Below are positions 17,721 through 26,780 of a stretch of DNA of 64,000 bases, one piece after another. Origin of the DNA: Bacillus luti (GTDB taxonomy: Bacteria > Bacillota > Bacilli > Bacillales > Bacillaceae_G); the NCBI RefSeq assembly GCF_001884105.1, contig NZ_MACI01000062.1, positions 1 to 64,000 on the forward strand, written 5' to 3'. Both the position numbers and the translations under genes were made by a program. The first letter of the stretch is position 1. Each line of letters opens with the position of its first letter. Below the pieces are notes generated by a model. The model did not search any database. It saw only the letters and a list, made by a program, of their open reading frames with translations, and had not been told where the DNA came from.

Positions 17721-18302
17721 ATGGCGAAGAAACAAAGTATACTATCACCAATCATCCGTATTACTTTTACATTTTTAGTGTTGTGCGGACTTGTATATCC
17801 GCTTATTGTTACTGGTATTGCACAAGCAGTAATGAAGGATAATGCGGATGGAAGTCTAATATATAATGATAAAAATGAAGTGATTGGCTCTAAATTAATC
17901 GGTCAAAATTTCACAGATCCACGTTATTTTCATGGGCGTGTCTCTAGTATTGAATATAAAGCAGAAGCGTCTGGTTCAAATAACTATGCACCGTCTAATC
18001 CAGATTTAGAGAAACGAGTAGAGAAAAGTATTGAAGAGTGGAAGAAACAAAATCCGAGCGTTCCAGTTACAGAAGTACCGATTGATTTAGTGACAAATTC
18101 AGGTTCAGGGCTTGATCCTGACATTAGTCCGAAGGCAGCTTCTGTGCAGGTAGATCGTATCTCGAAATTAACGAATATTCCGAAAGAAACGCTAGATCAA
18201 TTGATTAAAGATCAAGCGGAAGGTGCGGCACTTGGCTTATTTGGAGAAAACCGCGTGAACGTTTTAAAGCTAAATTTAGAATTACAGAAACTAATGAAAT
18301 AG
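17721..18302 (+). CDS. kdpC: KdpC subunit
   Basis: 193 residues from the ATG at 17721 (GAAGAGGGG upstream). One N-terminal membrane helix is followed by an extracellular domain with [13 protein letters not shown] and [11 protein letters not shown], both diagnostic of KdpC. It completes the KdpFABC complex. A stem-loop separates it from kdpD. Confidence 0.95.
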   Translation: MAKKQSILSPIIRITFTFLVLCGLVYPLIVTGIAQAVMKDNADGSLIYNDKNEVIGSKLIGQNFTDPRYFHGRVSSIEYKAEASGSNNYAPSNPDLEKRVEKSIEEWKKQNPSVPVTEVPIDLVTNSGSGLDPDISPKAASVQVDRISKLTNIPKETLDQLIKDQAEGAALGLFGENRVNVLKLNLELQKLMK

Positions 18303-18305
18303 TAA

Positions 18306-18346
18306 CAGTGCTACCTCAATCTAACGGATTGAGGTAGTGTTGTTTC
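18306..18346 (+). terminator. Stem-loop between kdpC and kdpD
   Basis: GCTACCTCAATC - TAAC - GGATTGAGGTAGT followed by a short, interrupted T-run (GTTGTTTC). This is probably partial termination that lowers kdpD expression. Confidence 0.6.
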
Positions 18347-18358
18347 GAAAGAAAGGTT

Positions 18359-19513
18359 GTGAGTGTTTTGTATGCGGATGACTATAAACCAACTTTTCAG
18401 AGGCGAACACCAGAAGAGTATTTAGAATATATTCGTCAGCAAAATCGCGGGAAGTTAAAGCTATATGTAGGAGCAGCTCCAGGAGTAGGGAAAAGTTATA
18501 AAATGCTTTTTGATGCTAGGGAAATGCAAAAAGATGGAACTGATATTGTAATTGGTTTAATTGAAACACATGGCAGAAAAGAGACAGAAGAAGCAATTGC
18601 TGATTTAGAAAAAGTACCTTTAAAAGAAATAGAGTATAAAGGGAAAGTGTTTTATGAACTTGATGTGGAAGGAATTATAAAGCGTGCACCGCAAGTAGTT
18701 GTAGTGGATGAACTTGCACATAGTAATATTCCCAGCTCTAAAAATAAGAAGCGTTATATGGATGTACAAGAATTGTTAGAGGCTGGTATATCCGTATTGT
18801 CAGCGTTTAATATTCAACATTTAGAAAGCGTTCATGACATTGTAGCTCAAATTACAAATGTAAAAGTAAGAGAACGAATTCCAGACTTTATTTTACAAAA
18901 AGCAAATGAAATTCAGCTAGTTGATGCAACGCCGGAAGTACTTCGGAAGAGGTTAATAGACGGAAAGATATATAAAGAAGAAAAAATTCAGCAAAGCTTA
19001 CAAAATTTCTTTACGCTTAATAATTTAGGAGCACTCAGGGAATTATCGCTTCGTGAAGTCGCTGACGATATGGACGAAAAGATTAGTCAAACAGTGATAG
19101 AACCAATCGGAGTGAAAGAAAAAATTCTCGTTTGTGTACAGTACAGTTCAACAGCAGAGAAATTAATAAGACGGGGATGGCGCATGGCTAATCGGTTAAA
19201 CGCTGAATTGTATGTATTAAATGTTGAAAGGGAAAAGATAGATTCTCTTTCAGCAGGGAAAAAACAAACAATTGAAGAGTGGAAGTCGCTAACGAATCAA
19301 TTTGATGCAAGTTTTGTATTAGAAGAAGCGAAAGGAAGAAAGCCAGCTGATGTTATTATTGAAGTTGCGAAAAGATTACAAGTAACGCAAATTTTACTTG
19401 GGCAATCGGCAAGAACTCGTTGGGAAGAAATACGAAAAGGTTCGATTGTAAATGAGATTATGAGGCAAACGAGGTATATTGATATTCATATCGTTGCGGA
19501 TCAAAGAGCTTAA
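18359..19513 (+). CDS. kdpD: Truncated KdpD (sensor + USP domain, no kinase)
   Basis: 384 residues, less than half of a standard KdpD. It holds the N-terminal KdpD domain with Walker A (GAAPGVGKS, residues 38-46) and the conserved VVDELAHSN, then a universal-stress-protein domain (about 250-370). The four membrane helices, HisKA and ATPase domains are absent, and no kdpE follows. The ending is clean rather than frameshifted, so this is a real short form as seen in some bacteria. The GTG start lies close to AAAGG; the TTG at 18368 is an alternative. Confidence 0.9.
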   Translation: MSVLYADDYKPTFQRRTPEEYLEYIRQQNRGKLKLYVGAAPGVGKSYKMLFDAREMQKDGTDIVIGLIETHGRKETEEAIADLEKVPLKEIEYKGKVFYELDVEGIIKRAPQVVVVDELAHSNIPSSKNKKRYMDVQELLEAGISVLSAFNIQHLESVHDIVAQITNVKVRERIPDFILQKANEIQLVDATPEVLRKRLIDGKIYKEEKIQQSLQNFFTLNNLGALRELSLREVADDMDEKISQTVIEPIGVKEKILVCVQYSSTAEKLIRRGWRMANRLNAELYVLNVEREKIDSLSAGKKQTIEEWKSLTNQFDASFVLEEAKGRKPADVIIEVAKRLQVTQILLGQSARTRWEEIRKGSIVNEIMRQTRYIDIHIVADQRA

Positions 19514-19546
19514 AATAGAGCCGACCTTTTTGGGGGCTCTATTTTA
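19511..19546. terminator. Bidirectional terminator with both stop codons
   Basis: The 36-bp near-palindrome TAAAATAGAGCC ... GGCTCTATTTTA. The kdpD stop (TAA) and the stop of the converging MFS gene (TAG) both lie within its arms. Confidence 0.85.
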
Positions 19547-20720
19547 CTTTTTGTACAGCATGAAAGCGTAGCATTTTCATTGCATATAAAATTACAAGTA
19601 AAAACATAATTGCGCCTAGGAAGAAAATCCAAAAGTAATTTTGGTTAAATAAAAGAAATCCACCTACAAGTGGCCCTGTGCCCATACCAAGATAGCGGAT
19701 GAAGTTGTACATACCGATAGCTGTTGCGCGTTCTTGTACGAATTCTTCTGTTAATAAAGTAGTGTGAGTTGGCATAGAAAGTCCCATACTAAAACCGTAC
19801 AAAGATGTAGCGATAATGATGAATGGGATATTGATGCTATATGTGAAAGAGAATAAAACGACACATATAATATTGAAGAAACTTGTAATAAATAAAGCTC
19901 GCTTTGTTGTGAGGCGTTTTTGTAAAAACTTGTAGCAATAACTTCCTAGCATAATAGAAAGAGACATTGGTACAAACATAAGACCAATTTCACTTGCAGC
20001 TAGGTGAAATGAATTTGCTAAAATGCTCGGTAAAAAAACGAGGAAGCAAAAGTAAATACAAAATTGAATGAAGCCAATAAGAGTAATAGAAAATCCAGTT
20101 TTATTTTTTAAGATAAACCAGTAATTCTTTTTTGCTTGCGGTTGCTTAATTACATTTGGCTTTGTTTCTGGAAGTAGTGAAATGTTTATAATTAATAAGA
20201 GAATGCCAAGTATAGATAAAAACAGAAATACGGATAAGTGGCCATTTATACTGCCGAGATAACCACCAATGAGAGGGCCAACCGCAGGTGCGAGAGCAAG
20301 TAACATTTGATAAAGGCTCATTGCTTCACCTCGTTCTTTTCCCTCAAATAAATCACCAATAATTGTTGCGGCAACTATAGGTATAGCGGCAATTCCTACA
20401 GCTTGAATGGCTCTAAAGAATAGAAATAAATAAATGTTTGATGAAAAAGCACATCCGATTGAACCAATCGTACTAATAATTAAACTAGGAATAAGGACAG
20501 ATTTTCTCCCTTTTGTATCAATTAAAGGTCCATATATGAGCTGCATAATCGCAAGAACGAATGTGAAAAGTGAAACTGTTACATTTACAAGATAAAGAGA
20601 AGTATGAAAAGAATTTTGAATCATCGGTAAGATAGGTGTGTAAATATTTTGAGCGAAGGAGCCGAGTAAGGCACTAATACAGATAACATATAAAATGAAA
20701 ATTAATTTAGATTTTTTCAT
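19539..20720 (-). CDS. MFS multidrug/drug efflux transporter
   Basis: 393 residues with 12 predicted membrane helices. It has the MFS loop 2-3 motif YGPLIDTKGRKSVL and the helix-5 'motif C'-like stretch LALAPAVGPLIGGYLG, typical of drug:H+ antiporters of the Bcr/CflA or Bmr-like type. AAGGAGGT lies 8 nt before the ATG. A MarR-family gene is divergent, and two matching palindromes lie between them, so it is probably repressed by that regulator. The substrate is unknown. Confidence 0.9.
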   Translation of the reverse strand: MKKSKLIFILYVICISALLGSFAQNIYTPILPMIQNSFHTSLYLVNVTVSLFTFVLAIMQLIYGPLIDTKGRKSVLIPSLIISTIGSIGCAFSSNIYLFLFFRAIQAVGIAAIPIVAATIIGDLFEGKERGEAMSLYQMLLALAPAVGPLIGGYLGSINGHLSVFLFLSILGILLLIINISLLPETKPNVIKQPQAKKNYWFILKNKTGFSITLIGFIQFCIYFCFLVFLPSILANSFHLAASEIGLMFVPMSLSIMLGSYCYKFLQKRLTTKRALFITSFFNIICVVLFSFTYSINIPFIIIATSLYGFSMGLSMPTHTTLLTEEFVQERATAIGMYNFIRYLGMGTGPLVGGFLLFNQNYFWIFFLGAIMFLLVILYAMKMLRFHAVQKVK

Positions 20721-20743
20721 AATGTTAACCTCCTTGTAATTTG

Positions 20744-20757
20744 GTTTCCTTGGAAAC
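20744..20757. promoter_or_regulatory. Palindromic operator 1 (MarR site)
   Basis: GTTTCCTTGGAAAC, a perfect palindrome 24 nt before the MFS start codon. Confidence 0.75.
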
Positions 20758-20830
20758 TAAATTTATTTTAACACGTTTTTCTCACTTGTAAATATGAAAA
20801 AATAATTTTAAAATGATATATAGCTAAATT

Positions 20831-20844
20831 GTTTCTTTGGAAAC
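20831..20844. promoter_or_regulatory. Palindromic operator 2 (MarR site)
   Basis: GTTTCTTTGGAAAC, the same palindrome with one change, 17 nt before the marR start codon. It is positioned for autoregulation. Confidence 0.75.
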
Positions 20845-20860
20845 TTAGGGGGCGAACGGA

Positions 20861-21322
20861 TTGGATCATGCAATGAAACAAGTGGAAATACTTTCGGACA
20901 TTCGTACACTTTTGCATAAAAAAGAAGAACATTTAAAACGACAAAACGAGAAGTTTCTTCGTGAGACAGGTGTAAGTAGTATGTCATTATCTGAGTTACA
21001 TGTAATCGAATGTATCGGAAAAAATGGTTTGATGAATGTAACGGCAATTACGACAGAAATGGGCATGACGAAGGGAGCAATCTCTAAAATTTGTACAAAG
21101 TTGTTTCAAAAGCAATTCGTTGAGAAGATGCAAATGTTAGATAATCAAAAAGAAATCTTCTTCCGCTTAACGGAAAGTGGAAATGAAATATATAAAGCTC
21201 ATGAAAAATTGCATAAGCAAGCTGAAGAAAAGTGGCTGTTACTTTTAGATGGATATACGAAAGAAGAGCAAGACTTTATTCAAAGGTTTATAAAGGATGT
21301 CTCAGATCATTTGGAAATATAA
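20861..21322 (+). CDS. MarR-family repressor
   Basis: 153 residues with a winged helix. The recognition region is NVTAITTEMGMTKGAISKICTKLF and the wing is KEIFFRLTESG. A TTG start at 20861 has AGGGGG 8 nt upstream; the ATG at 20873 is an alternative. It is divergent from the MFS exporter and has the two GTTTCYTTGGAAAC palindromes in the shared spacer. It is the likely repressor of both genes, sensing an unknown compound. Confidence 0.9.
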   Translation: MDHAMKQVEILSDIRTLLHKKEEHLKRQNEKFLRETGVSSMSLSELHVIECIGKNGLMNVTAITTEMGMTKGAISKICTKLFQKQFVEKMQMLDNQKEIFFRLTESGNEIYKAHEKLHKQAEEKWLLLLDGYTKEEQDFIQRFIKDVSDHLEI

Positions 21323-21450
21323 TTGGAAGAAAAAACTCCTTTTTCTCAAGTCTTTTGAATATAATTTCTGAAAGAACTCATATATAATAGAAAAAGATAC
21401 TTAACATGGTGAATAATTAAAGAGTCAATATATATAGAGGAGAGAGTAAT

Positions 21451-22305
21451 ATGCTTGAAAATACGGGGTTAGTATTAGAAGGCGGCGGTATGCGTGGTGT
21501 ATATACGGGTGGGATATTAGAATACTTTATGGAACAAGATTTATATTTTCCATATGTAATCGGTGTATCAGCGGGTGCTTGTCATGCAGCGTCGTATCTT
21601 TCCAGACAAAGAAATAGAAATAAAACGGTCAATATTGATTATGCATCACATCCGAAATATTTATCGTATAAAAACTTATGGAGAAAACGTCAGCTATTTG
21701 ATATGGATTTCATTTTTCATGAAATTCCAGAAAAGCATGTGCCGTTTGATTTTGAAACATACTTTAATAGCCCAGAACGTTTCCTTGTAGGAACGACGGA
21801 TTGTGAAACAGGACAATCTGTTTATTTTGAGAAAGAAGGAACGAATGATGATGCACTAAATTTATTACAAGCGTCTAGTTCATTGCCTTTCATTGCACCA
21901 GTAGTAAATTATCGTGGTAAGCAGTTATTAGATGGCGGGATTTCTGATCCAATTCCAGTTCGTAAAGCACAAGAAGATGGATTTAAAAAATCAGTCGTTA
22001 TTTTAACGAGAAATCATGGTTACGCGAAGAAAAAATCAAAATTCGGATGGATTGCAGCGAAAGCTTATAAAAAATATCCGAATCTTGTTAACACTATGTT
22101 GAATCGTTATGAAGTGTATAATGAAACACTTCACTATATTGAAAAAGAAGAGCAAGCTGGTAATTTATTTGTCATCAGACCAGAATTGCCGCTTCAAGTA
22201 GATCGTATGGAAAAAGATAAGACAAAATTACAAGGTTTATATGAACAAGGCTATGAAGATGCAAAGAAACAATTTGCAGATTTACAGTCGTTTTTGCAAG
22301 AATAA
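21451..22305 (+). CDS. Patatin-like phospholipase
   Basis: 284 residues. The glycine-rich oxyanion loop EGGGMRGVYTGG, nucleophile elbow GVSAG and catalytic Asp in DGGISDPIPV form the Ser-Asp dyad of patatin lipases (close to the RssA/YjjU type). No signal peptide or membrane helix is seen, so it is likely cytoplasmic. GAGGAGAGAG is upstream. Monocistronic with its own terminator. The lipid substrate is unknown. Confidence 0.92.
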   Translation: MLENTGLVLEGGGMRGVYTGGILEYFMEQDLYFPYVIGVSAGACHAASYLSRQRNRNKTVNIDYASHPKYLSYKNLWRKRQLFDMDFIFHEIPEKHVPFDFETYFNSPERFLVGTTDCETGQSVYFEKEGTNDDALNLLQASSSLPFIAPVVNYRGKQLLDGGISDPIPVRKAQEDGFKKSVVILTRNHGYAKKKSKFGWIAAKAYKKYPNLVNTMLNRYEVYNETLHYIEKEEQAGNLFVIRPELPLQVDRMEKDKTKLQGLYEQGYEDAKKQFADLQSFLQE

Positions 22306-22310
22306 TCATT

Positions 22311-22347
22311 AGGCTGTGGAGAAGGTGTTCTCTGCAGTCTTTTTTAT
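22311..22347 (+). terminator. Intrinsic terminator
   Basis: GGCTGTGGAGAA - GGTG - TTCTCTGCAGTC followed by TTTTTTATT. Confidence 0.82.
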
Positions 22348-22443
22348 TATTGTTCTTGAATGCCGAATGACATTTTAGAAACGGTTATACACGTTCTTGA
22401 TTATGGTATAATATGGATAAAAGTGTATAGAGAGGTGATACAT

Positions 22444-22647
22444 ATGAAAAATGTATATAAAGGACTTAGGCATACCGGATTTACCATGATGCTTATTTTT
22501 GGAGGTGTATTTTTACTTCGCTGGCTCATACATGATGAGATGCTACTGGATCAGCTTATTGGATTTAGTGTAGGAATGGTAATGGTTGTTTCATCGATTT
22601 TTATTCAAAAGTATAGTAAAGAATTACATGTAAATGAGAAATATTAA
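22444..22647 (+). CDS. Small membrane protein, 67 residues
   Basis: Starts at the ATG at 22444 with AGAGGTGA upstream. An extended -10 (TATGGTATAAT) lies about 40 nt before. Two hydrophobic helices (about 14-29 and 35-52) are followed by a charged tail KYSKELHVNEKY. Not recognised. Confidence 0.65.
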   Translation: MKNVYKGLRHTGFTMMLIFGGVFLLRWLIHDEMLLDQLIGFSVGMVMVVSSIFIQKYSKELHVNEKY

Positions 22648-22695
22648 AGGATTCTAATCTCTTTTGAGTAGTTTGATTGTAGAGGAGGCTTTCGT

Positions 22696-22968
22696 ATGAT
22701 TTTCTTATTTGCTATATATTTTGTTTTTATTATGACATTGTTAATTACGTTTGTTCTTTCTAAGAAATCATATAAAAAGCCTTTCATTAAATATATACCA
22801 ACGTTCATATTGTTTATCTTGGCTTTCATTTCTTCTATTATATTTGTGTTTCATAACGGAATGGGAGAGCTTATGATAGCAGTCTTCTTAGGAAGTGCGG
22901 CAGTAGCGAACTTTTTCTTACTTCTTGCATTGAAAGTAGTTCGTTTGGTTGTTGCAAAGGGAAAATAG
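22696..22968 (+). CDS. Small membrane protein (YesK-like)
   Basis: 90 residues with three hydrophobic helices (about 2-20, 32-50 and 58-84). AGAGGAGG is upstream of the ATG. The pattern (helix, LSKKSYKKP, helix, HNGMGE, helix) resembles the YesK family of unknown function, but the match is weak. It is followed by a bidirectional terminator. Confidence 0.65.
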   Translation: MIFLFAIYFVFIMTLLITFVLSKKSYKKPFIKYIPTFILFILAFISSIIFVFHNGMGELMIAVFLGSAAVANFFLLLALKVVRLVVAKGK

Positions 22969-23000
22969 AGCATCGAATTCGATGCTCTACTTTTTTATTT
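22967..23000. terminator. Bidirectional intrinsic terminator
   Basis: AGAGCATCGAATTCGATGCTCT, a perfect palindrome with a T-run (TTTTTTATTT) on the right. It separates two convergent units. Confidence 0.85.
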
Positions 23001-23984
23001 ACGCTTCTTTTTAATAAATGAAAAGGCTAAAGCTGTAATTAAAATACTGCCTTTAATGATATCTTGTGCATAATAAGGAACGTTCATCATTGTAAGTCCA
23101 TTTAATATGATTCCAATTAATATAGAACCGAGGAATGTTCCGATGACATTTGGTTTCTTGGCACCGAACATTGCATAACCGATATAGGCAGCTGCAACTG
23201 CATCCATTAACAATGGGGCACCAGCCGAAACTTGCCCTGTTCCAACGCGGCTGCATAGAATAATGCCGCCAATGGAGGCAAGGAAACCGCTAATCATATA
23301 AGCATATACACGATAACGATCGGTAGGGATACCGGCTAATCTAGCAGCTTCTCGATTTCCACCTGTCATATAAAAGAAACGACCGTACGTTGTTTTTTCT
23401 AAAAATAGATGTGCAATTAAAACGACGATAAGCATGATAATGACAGGGACTGGAATTCCTAAAATAGAACCCTGACCAATAAATAAAAAGGATGGAATAA
23501 AATGTCCTTTGGCACCAGACATTCCTTCATAAATTGAAGATCCTTTTGAAAATGTTAAGTGTAGTCCATTAACGATATACATGATACTTAACGTAGCTAG
23601 TAAGTCTGGTAGTTTAATTCGGATAACGAGTAGTGCATTTAATAATCCAACTAATAGCCCGCAAAGAATAGGAACAAGGAGTGTAACTAATAGTTCTTGT
23701 CGATATAAAACGAGACAGGAAGCAGCGGCAATTGTTGCTAAACTAGCGGTGGAGCTGACTGATAAATCAAATCCATCTACAATCAATGTAAAGGTAACAC
23801 CGATTGCAAGTAACGTTACGATAGAAATAGAACGTAAAATATCACTAATATTGTTGTAGGTTAAAAAAGAATCATTGACGATAGAGAAAAAAATTGTAAC
23901 ACCTATAATGATAGCAATTGTACTAAATTGATAAAAAAGATGAGTAGGTAAATATAGTTTCTTAGTTTTATGAACGAGGTTCAA
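22995..23984 (-). CDS. Sugar-type ABC permease, SAM-riboswitch operon
   Basis: About 329 residues starting at a TTG (23984, GAAGGGAG upstream). This overlaps the ATPase gene by 17 nt. It is an RbsC-family permease with about nine membrane helices and the family motif TGGNREAARLAGIPTDRYRVYAYMISG (in part). Last of three genes behind a SAM-I riboswitch. Because S-boxes control sulfur and methionine genes, the substrate is probably a sulfur sugar such as methylthioribose rather than ribose. That is an inference. Confidence 0.88.
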   Translation of the reverse strand: MNLVHKTKKLYLPTHLFYQFSTIAIIIGVTIFFSIVNDSFLTYNNISDILRSISIVTLLAIGVTFTLIVDGFDLSVSSTASLATIAAASCLVLYRQELLVTLLVPILCGLLVGLLNALLVIRIKLPDLLATLSIMYIVNGLHLTFSKGSSIYEGMSGAKGHFIPSFLFIGQGSILGIPVPVIIMLIVVLIAHLFLEKTTYGRFFYMTGGNREAARLAGIPTDRYRVYAYMISGFLASIGGIILCSRVGTGQVSAGAPLLMDAVAAAYIGYAMFGAKKPNVIGTFLGSILIGIILNGLTMMNVPYYAQDIIKGSILITALAFSFIKKKRK

Positions 23985-25455
23985 TGGAATAGCTCCCTTC
24001 AGATAAATGTAAAAGCTGTTCAGGAGACAGATCGTTTGGCAAGTATTCACCTACAAACTCTCCATTTGCCAGTATAAGAATACGATCGGCGATATGCAGT
24101 GCTTCATCTTGTTCTCCTGTAAAATAAATGACGGAACTGCCGTCTTCTGTAATGTTGCGAATGAATTGGAAAATGTCTTGTTTTGCAGCGATGTCTACCC
24201 CTTTAGTTGGCTCGTCCAAAAGAAATAGATTAGGTTTGAATCCATCCCACTTTGCAATTGAGACTTTTTGTTGGTTTCCACCACTAAGTGAATGGATAAA
24301 GGCTTTTGGGTCATTTGGCGAAATGCTGAAAGAAGAAATTGCCGTGGTGGCATTATTTAATTCGGTTTGTTTTCTTCGCCAACCTGATTGGTGTAAATTT
24401 GTGTGACTTATAATATTTTCTGAAAGGAATACACCTTGTTTTCTTCTTTCTTCTGGTACAAGTGCAATTTTCGCTTTAATCGCATCTCGTGGTGTTTTAA
24501 TTGTGATGTTGTGACCATCTATTTCTGCGTGATAAGTATGACGAGCGCCAAATAAGGTCTCAGCAAGTGTTGTTTTGCCGCTTCCAATTAATCCGTATAT
24601 CACAACAGTTTCTCCTTTTCGTATTGTAAGAGAAAGGGGAGAATGATCTTCGCGTAATTGAAGCTCTTGTACTTTAAATAATTCTTCGCTCCCGCGTTTT
24701 GGTGCTGTATTAATAGGCAGTGTAAGTTGTTTGCCAGTCATTGCTTCCACAATTTGTTGATCTGTAATCTTTGTAATAGCTTCAGAAAGGGAAACCTTCC
24801 CATTATGTAATACAGTTACATCATCTGCGAAATTTCGAATCTCGGATAAACGATGAGAAATTAAGATAATGCCAATACCTTTTGCTGTTAAATCTTTTAA
24901 TAGTTTCCCAAAGGTTTCAACCTCTTTTGGTCCAAGAGAAGAAGTAGGTTCATCTAATAAAAGATAATTTGTATTGTTAGATAAAGCTCTTGCGATAAGA
25001 AGTAATTGCTTTTCATATAATGAGCAGTTTGAAACATCTTCCGAAACATTTAAATGTACCTGTACGGTTTGTAAATGTTGTTTAGCAAGTGCGACTAATT
25101 TGGACTTTGAAAATAGTACTTTGTTTTGCATTGCTAAATGATCGATTAGTACATTTTCTAATACGGACAATCCGGGAATAAGTCCGTGATCTACTTCTTG
25201 TGTTACAAAAGAAATACCGTGCTTTTTTGCATCGCGTGGTGAAGTAAAGGAAACAGGCTGATTATCAATTTTTAAATCGCCAGCAACCGGTTGAATTTCA
25301 CCAGTTGCTATTTTTAGTAAAGTACTTTTTCCTGCACCGTTCATTCCTAGTAAAGCATGCACTTTTCCTTTTTTGATATGAATCGAAACATCTTCTAGAA
25401 CTGGTGTAGTGACATGATAAGAATGTGTAATGTTTTGAAGAGAGAATGTCATCAT
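23968..25455 (-). CDS. Sugar-type ABC transporter double ATPase
   Basis: 495 residues from the ATG at 25455, overlapping the binding-protein stop by 4 nt, with GAAGGAG upstream. RbsA-like, two ATPase halves: Walker A GMNGAGKST and GLIGSGKTT, Walker B LLLDEPTSS and FLLDEPTKG. Half 2 has a normal LSGGNQQK signature. In half 1 the signature is degenerate (CSLYEKQ), more so than in most RbsA proteins. It powers the S-box-controlled importer. Confidence 0.92.
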   Translation of the reverse strand: MMTFSLQNITHSYHVTTPVLEDVSIHIKKGKVHALLGMNGAGKSTLLKIATGEIQPVAGDLKIDNQPVSFTSPRDAKKHGISFVTQEVDHGLIPGLSVLENVLIDHLAMQNKVLFSKSKLVALAKQHLQTVQVHLNVSEDVSNCSLYEKQLLLIARALSNNTNYLLLDEPTSSLGPKEVETFGKLLKDLTAKGIGIILISHRLSEIRNFADDVTVLHNGKVSLSEAITKITDQQIVEAMTGKQLTLPINTAPKRGSEELFKVQELQLREDHSPLSLTIRKGETVVIYGLIGSGKTTLAETLFGARHTYHAEIDGHNITIKTPRDAIKAKIALVPEERRKQGVFLSENIISHTNLHQSGWRRKQTELNNATTAISSFSISPNDPKAFIHSLSGGNQQKVSIAKWDGFKPNLFLLDEPTKGVDIAAKQDIFQFIRNITEDGSSVIYFTGEQDEALHIADRILILANGEFVGEYLPNDLSPEQLLHLSEGSYSIEPRS

Positions 25456-26564
25456 TTTTTCTCCTTCTCTAATTTTTTCATCCAAGGAGAATATGCATCT
25501 TTTGAGTCTCCCCAACCGTTTATATATTTTGATAACTGATCCATCGTGATATTTTCTTTTGGTAAACTATTTTTCTTTACTAAATAAGGTTCTAGTGAAT
25601 AAATATCTGGCGTTTGTTCACCAGCAATTTTTTTGTATAAAAATCGTACTTGAACTTTACCTACTTCAGCTGGATCAGTTGCAGCAGTAGCTGTCCAAGG
25701 AGAGTTTTCTTTTTGCATAAGTTGTAAATCTTCATTACTTAAGTCAATGCTGTATACTTTTATATCTGTACGATTCGCTTGTTCGAGTGCTTTGACAGCC
25801 CCTTTAGCAAACTCATCCCACGAAGCAAAAATAGCTTGTAAATCTCCTTTTTTCGGATATTTTTTTAGTAAAGCTTCTACTTGTGTTTGTGTATCAAGTG
25901 GTGTGTTATTACTAGCGGTACCAAAGCGTGCCACTTCTTTTATATTTGGATAACGTTTATAAAAAGCATCAATGATAACATTGCGACGTTCCATTGGGGC
26001 AAATCCGCCAACCCATACGACTGCGATATTTCCTTGTCCATTCAAATCTTCCGCTAACGTTTTTAAAGATTTCCACGCAAGACTATAGTCATCTTGATCA
26101 ATAATCGTTACACCTGGTAAGCGTAGATCGTTATCAAACGCTACTACGGGAATATTAGCTTGTAATGCTTTTTCTACTCCAGGTTTTAGCGCTTCAGATC
26201 GGCCATGATCAATTAAAATGCCATCCACTTTTGAATTGATAGCAGTATCTAAATTTGCAGCCATTTTTGCTAAATCGTTATCAGAATTGTAGACTTGCAC
26301 GCTGCCGCCAAATAGCTCTACTTGTTTTTTGACGCCCTCAATATATTGAGAGGAAAAAGTTCCGATGGACATTTGCATAATTAATGCGATTTTTAATGGC
26401 TTCTTCACTTGGCTTGGAACTTCTGTTGGTAAGTTGTTTTCTACTGTTGTAGTCGTTTTTTTCACAGTTTGTTGCTTTTGTGAGGAGATAGCATCTTGTT
26501 CATTTGTACAAGCTGTCAATGTAAATAAGAGAAAAATAAGTACGATGGAACATAATTTTTTCAT
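25452..26564 (-). CDS. Sugar-type ABC substrate-binding lipoprotein
   Basis: 370 residues. A lipoprotein signal with lipobox LTAC is followed by a Ser/Gln/Thr linker and a periplasmic-binding-protein type I fold (start LKIALIMQMSIGTFSSQYIEG). AGGAGGG lies 9 nt upstream. It heads the three-gene operon directly behind the SAM riboswitch. It is the likely receptor for methylthioribose or a related compound. Autoinducer-2 (LsrB-type) is the main alternative, but the S-box argues for sulfur salvage. Confidence 0.9.
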   Translation of the reverse strand: MKKLCSIVLIFLLFTLTACTNEQDAISSQKQQTVKKTTTTVENNLPTEVPSQVKKPLKIALIMQMSIGTFSSQYIEGVKKQVELFGGSVQVYNSDNDLAKMAANLDTAINSKVDGILIDHGRSEALKPGVEKALQANIPVVAFDNDLRLPGVTIIDQDDYSLAWKSLKTLAEDLNGQGNIAVVWVGGFAPMERRNVIIDAFYKRYPNIKEVARFGTASNNTPLDTQTQVEALLKKYPKKGDLQAIFASWDEFAKGAVKALEQANRTDIKVYSIDLSNEDLQLMQKENSPWTATAATDPAEVGKVQVRFLYKKIAGEQTPDIYSLEPYLVKKNSLPKENITMDQLSKYINGWGDSKDAYSPWMKKLEKEKK

Positions 26565-26609
26565 GAAAAAATCCCTCCTAAACTAAGAAGAGAGGGGAGG
26601 GAGTGAAAA

Positions 26610-26641
26610 TAAAAAACGCCTTTTCATATAGAAAAGACGTC
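26610..26641 (-). terminator. SAM riboswitch terminator
   Basis: Read on the minus strand: GACGTCTTTTC - TATAT - GAAAAGGCGTTTTTTATTTT, just before the binding-protein gene. Expression platform of the S-box. Confidence 0.88.
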
Positions 26642-26653
26642 TTATCATATTAC

Positions 26654-26757
26654 TCTTATCTTTCAACACGACGTGTTGTAAGAATTAGCACCGTGCCCAT
26701 AAATGGGTCGGTTGCCGGGCTTCGTAGGGCTCATCCCTCCACCTGCTCTTGATAAGA
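26654..26757 (-). promoter_or_regulatory. SAM-I riboswitch (S box)
   Basis: On the minus strand: TCTTATCAAGAGCAGGTGGAGG, then GATGAGCCCTACGAAGCCCGGCAACC, GGCACGGTGCTAATTCT and the closing GATAAGA. These are the hallmark S-box elements in order. Binding of S-adenosylmethionine promotes termination, so the operon is on when SAM is low. Confidence 0.96.
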
Positions 26758-26780
26758 CATCGAATATTTAACTATTTCGA

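Noticed and set aside
18359-19513. KdpD as a frameshifted pseudogene
   Set aside because: The frame ends at a stop inside a well-formed terminator and the following DNA does not encode kinase domains in any frame.
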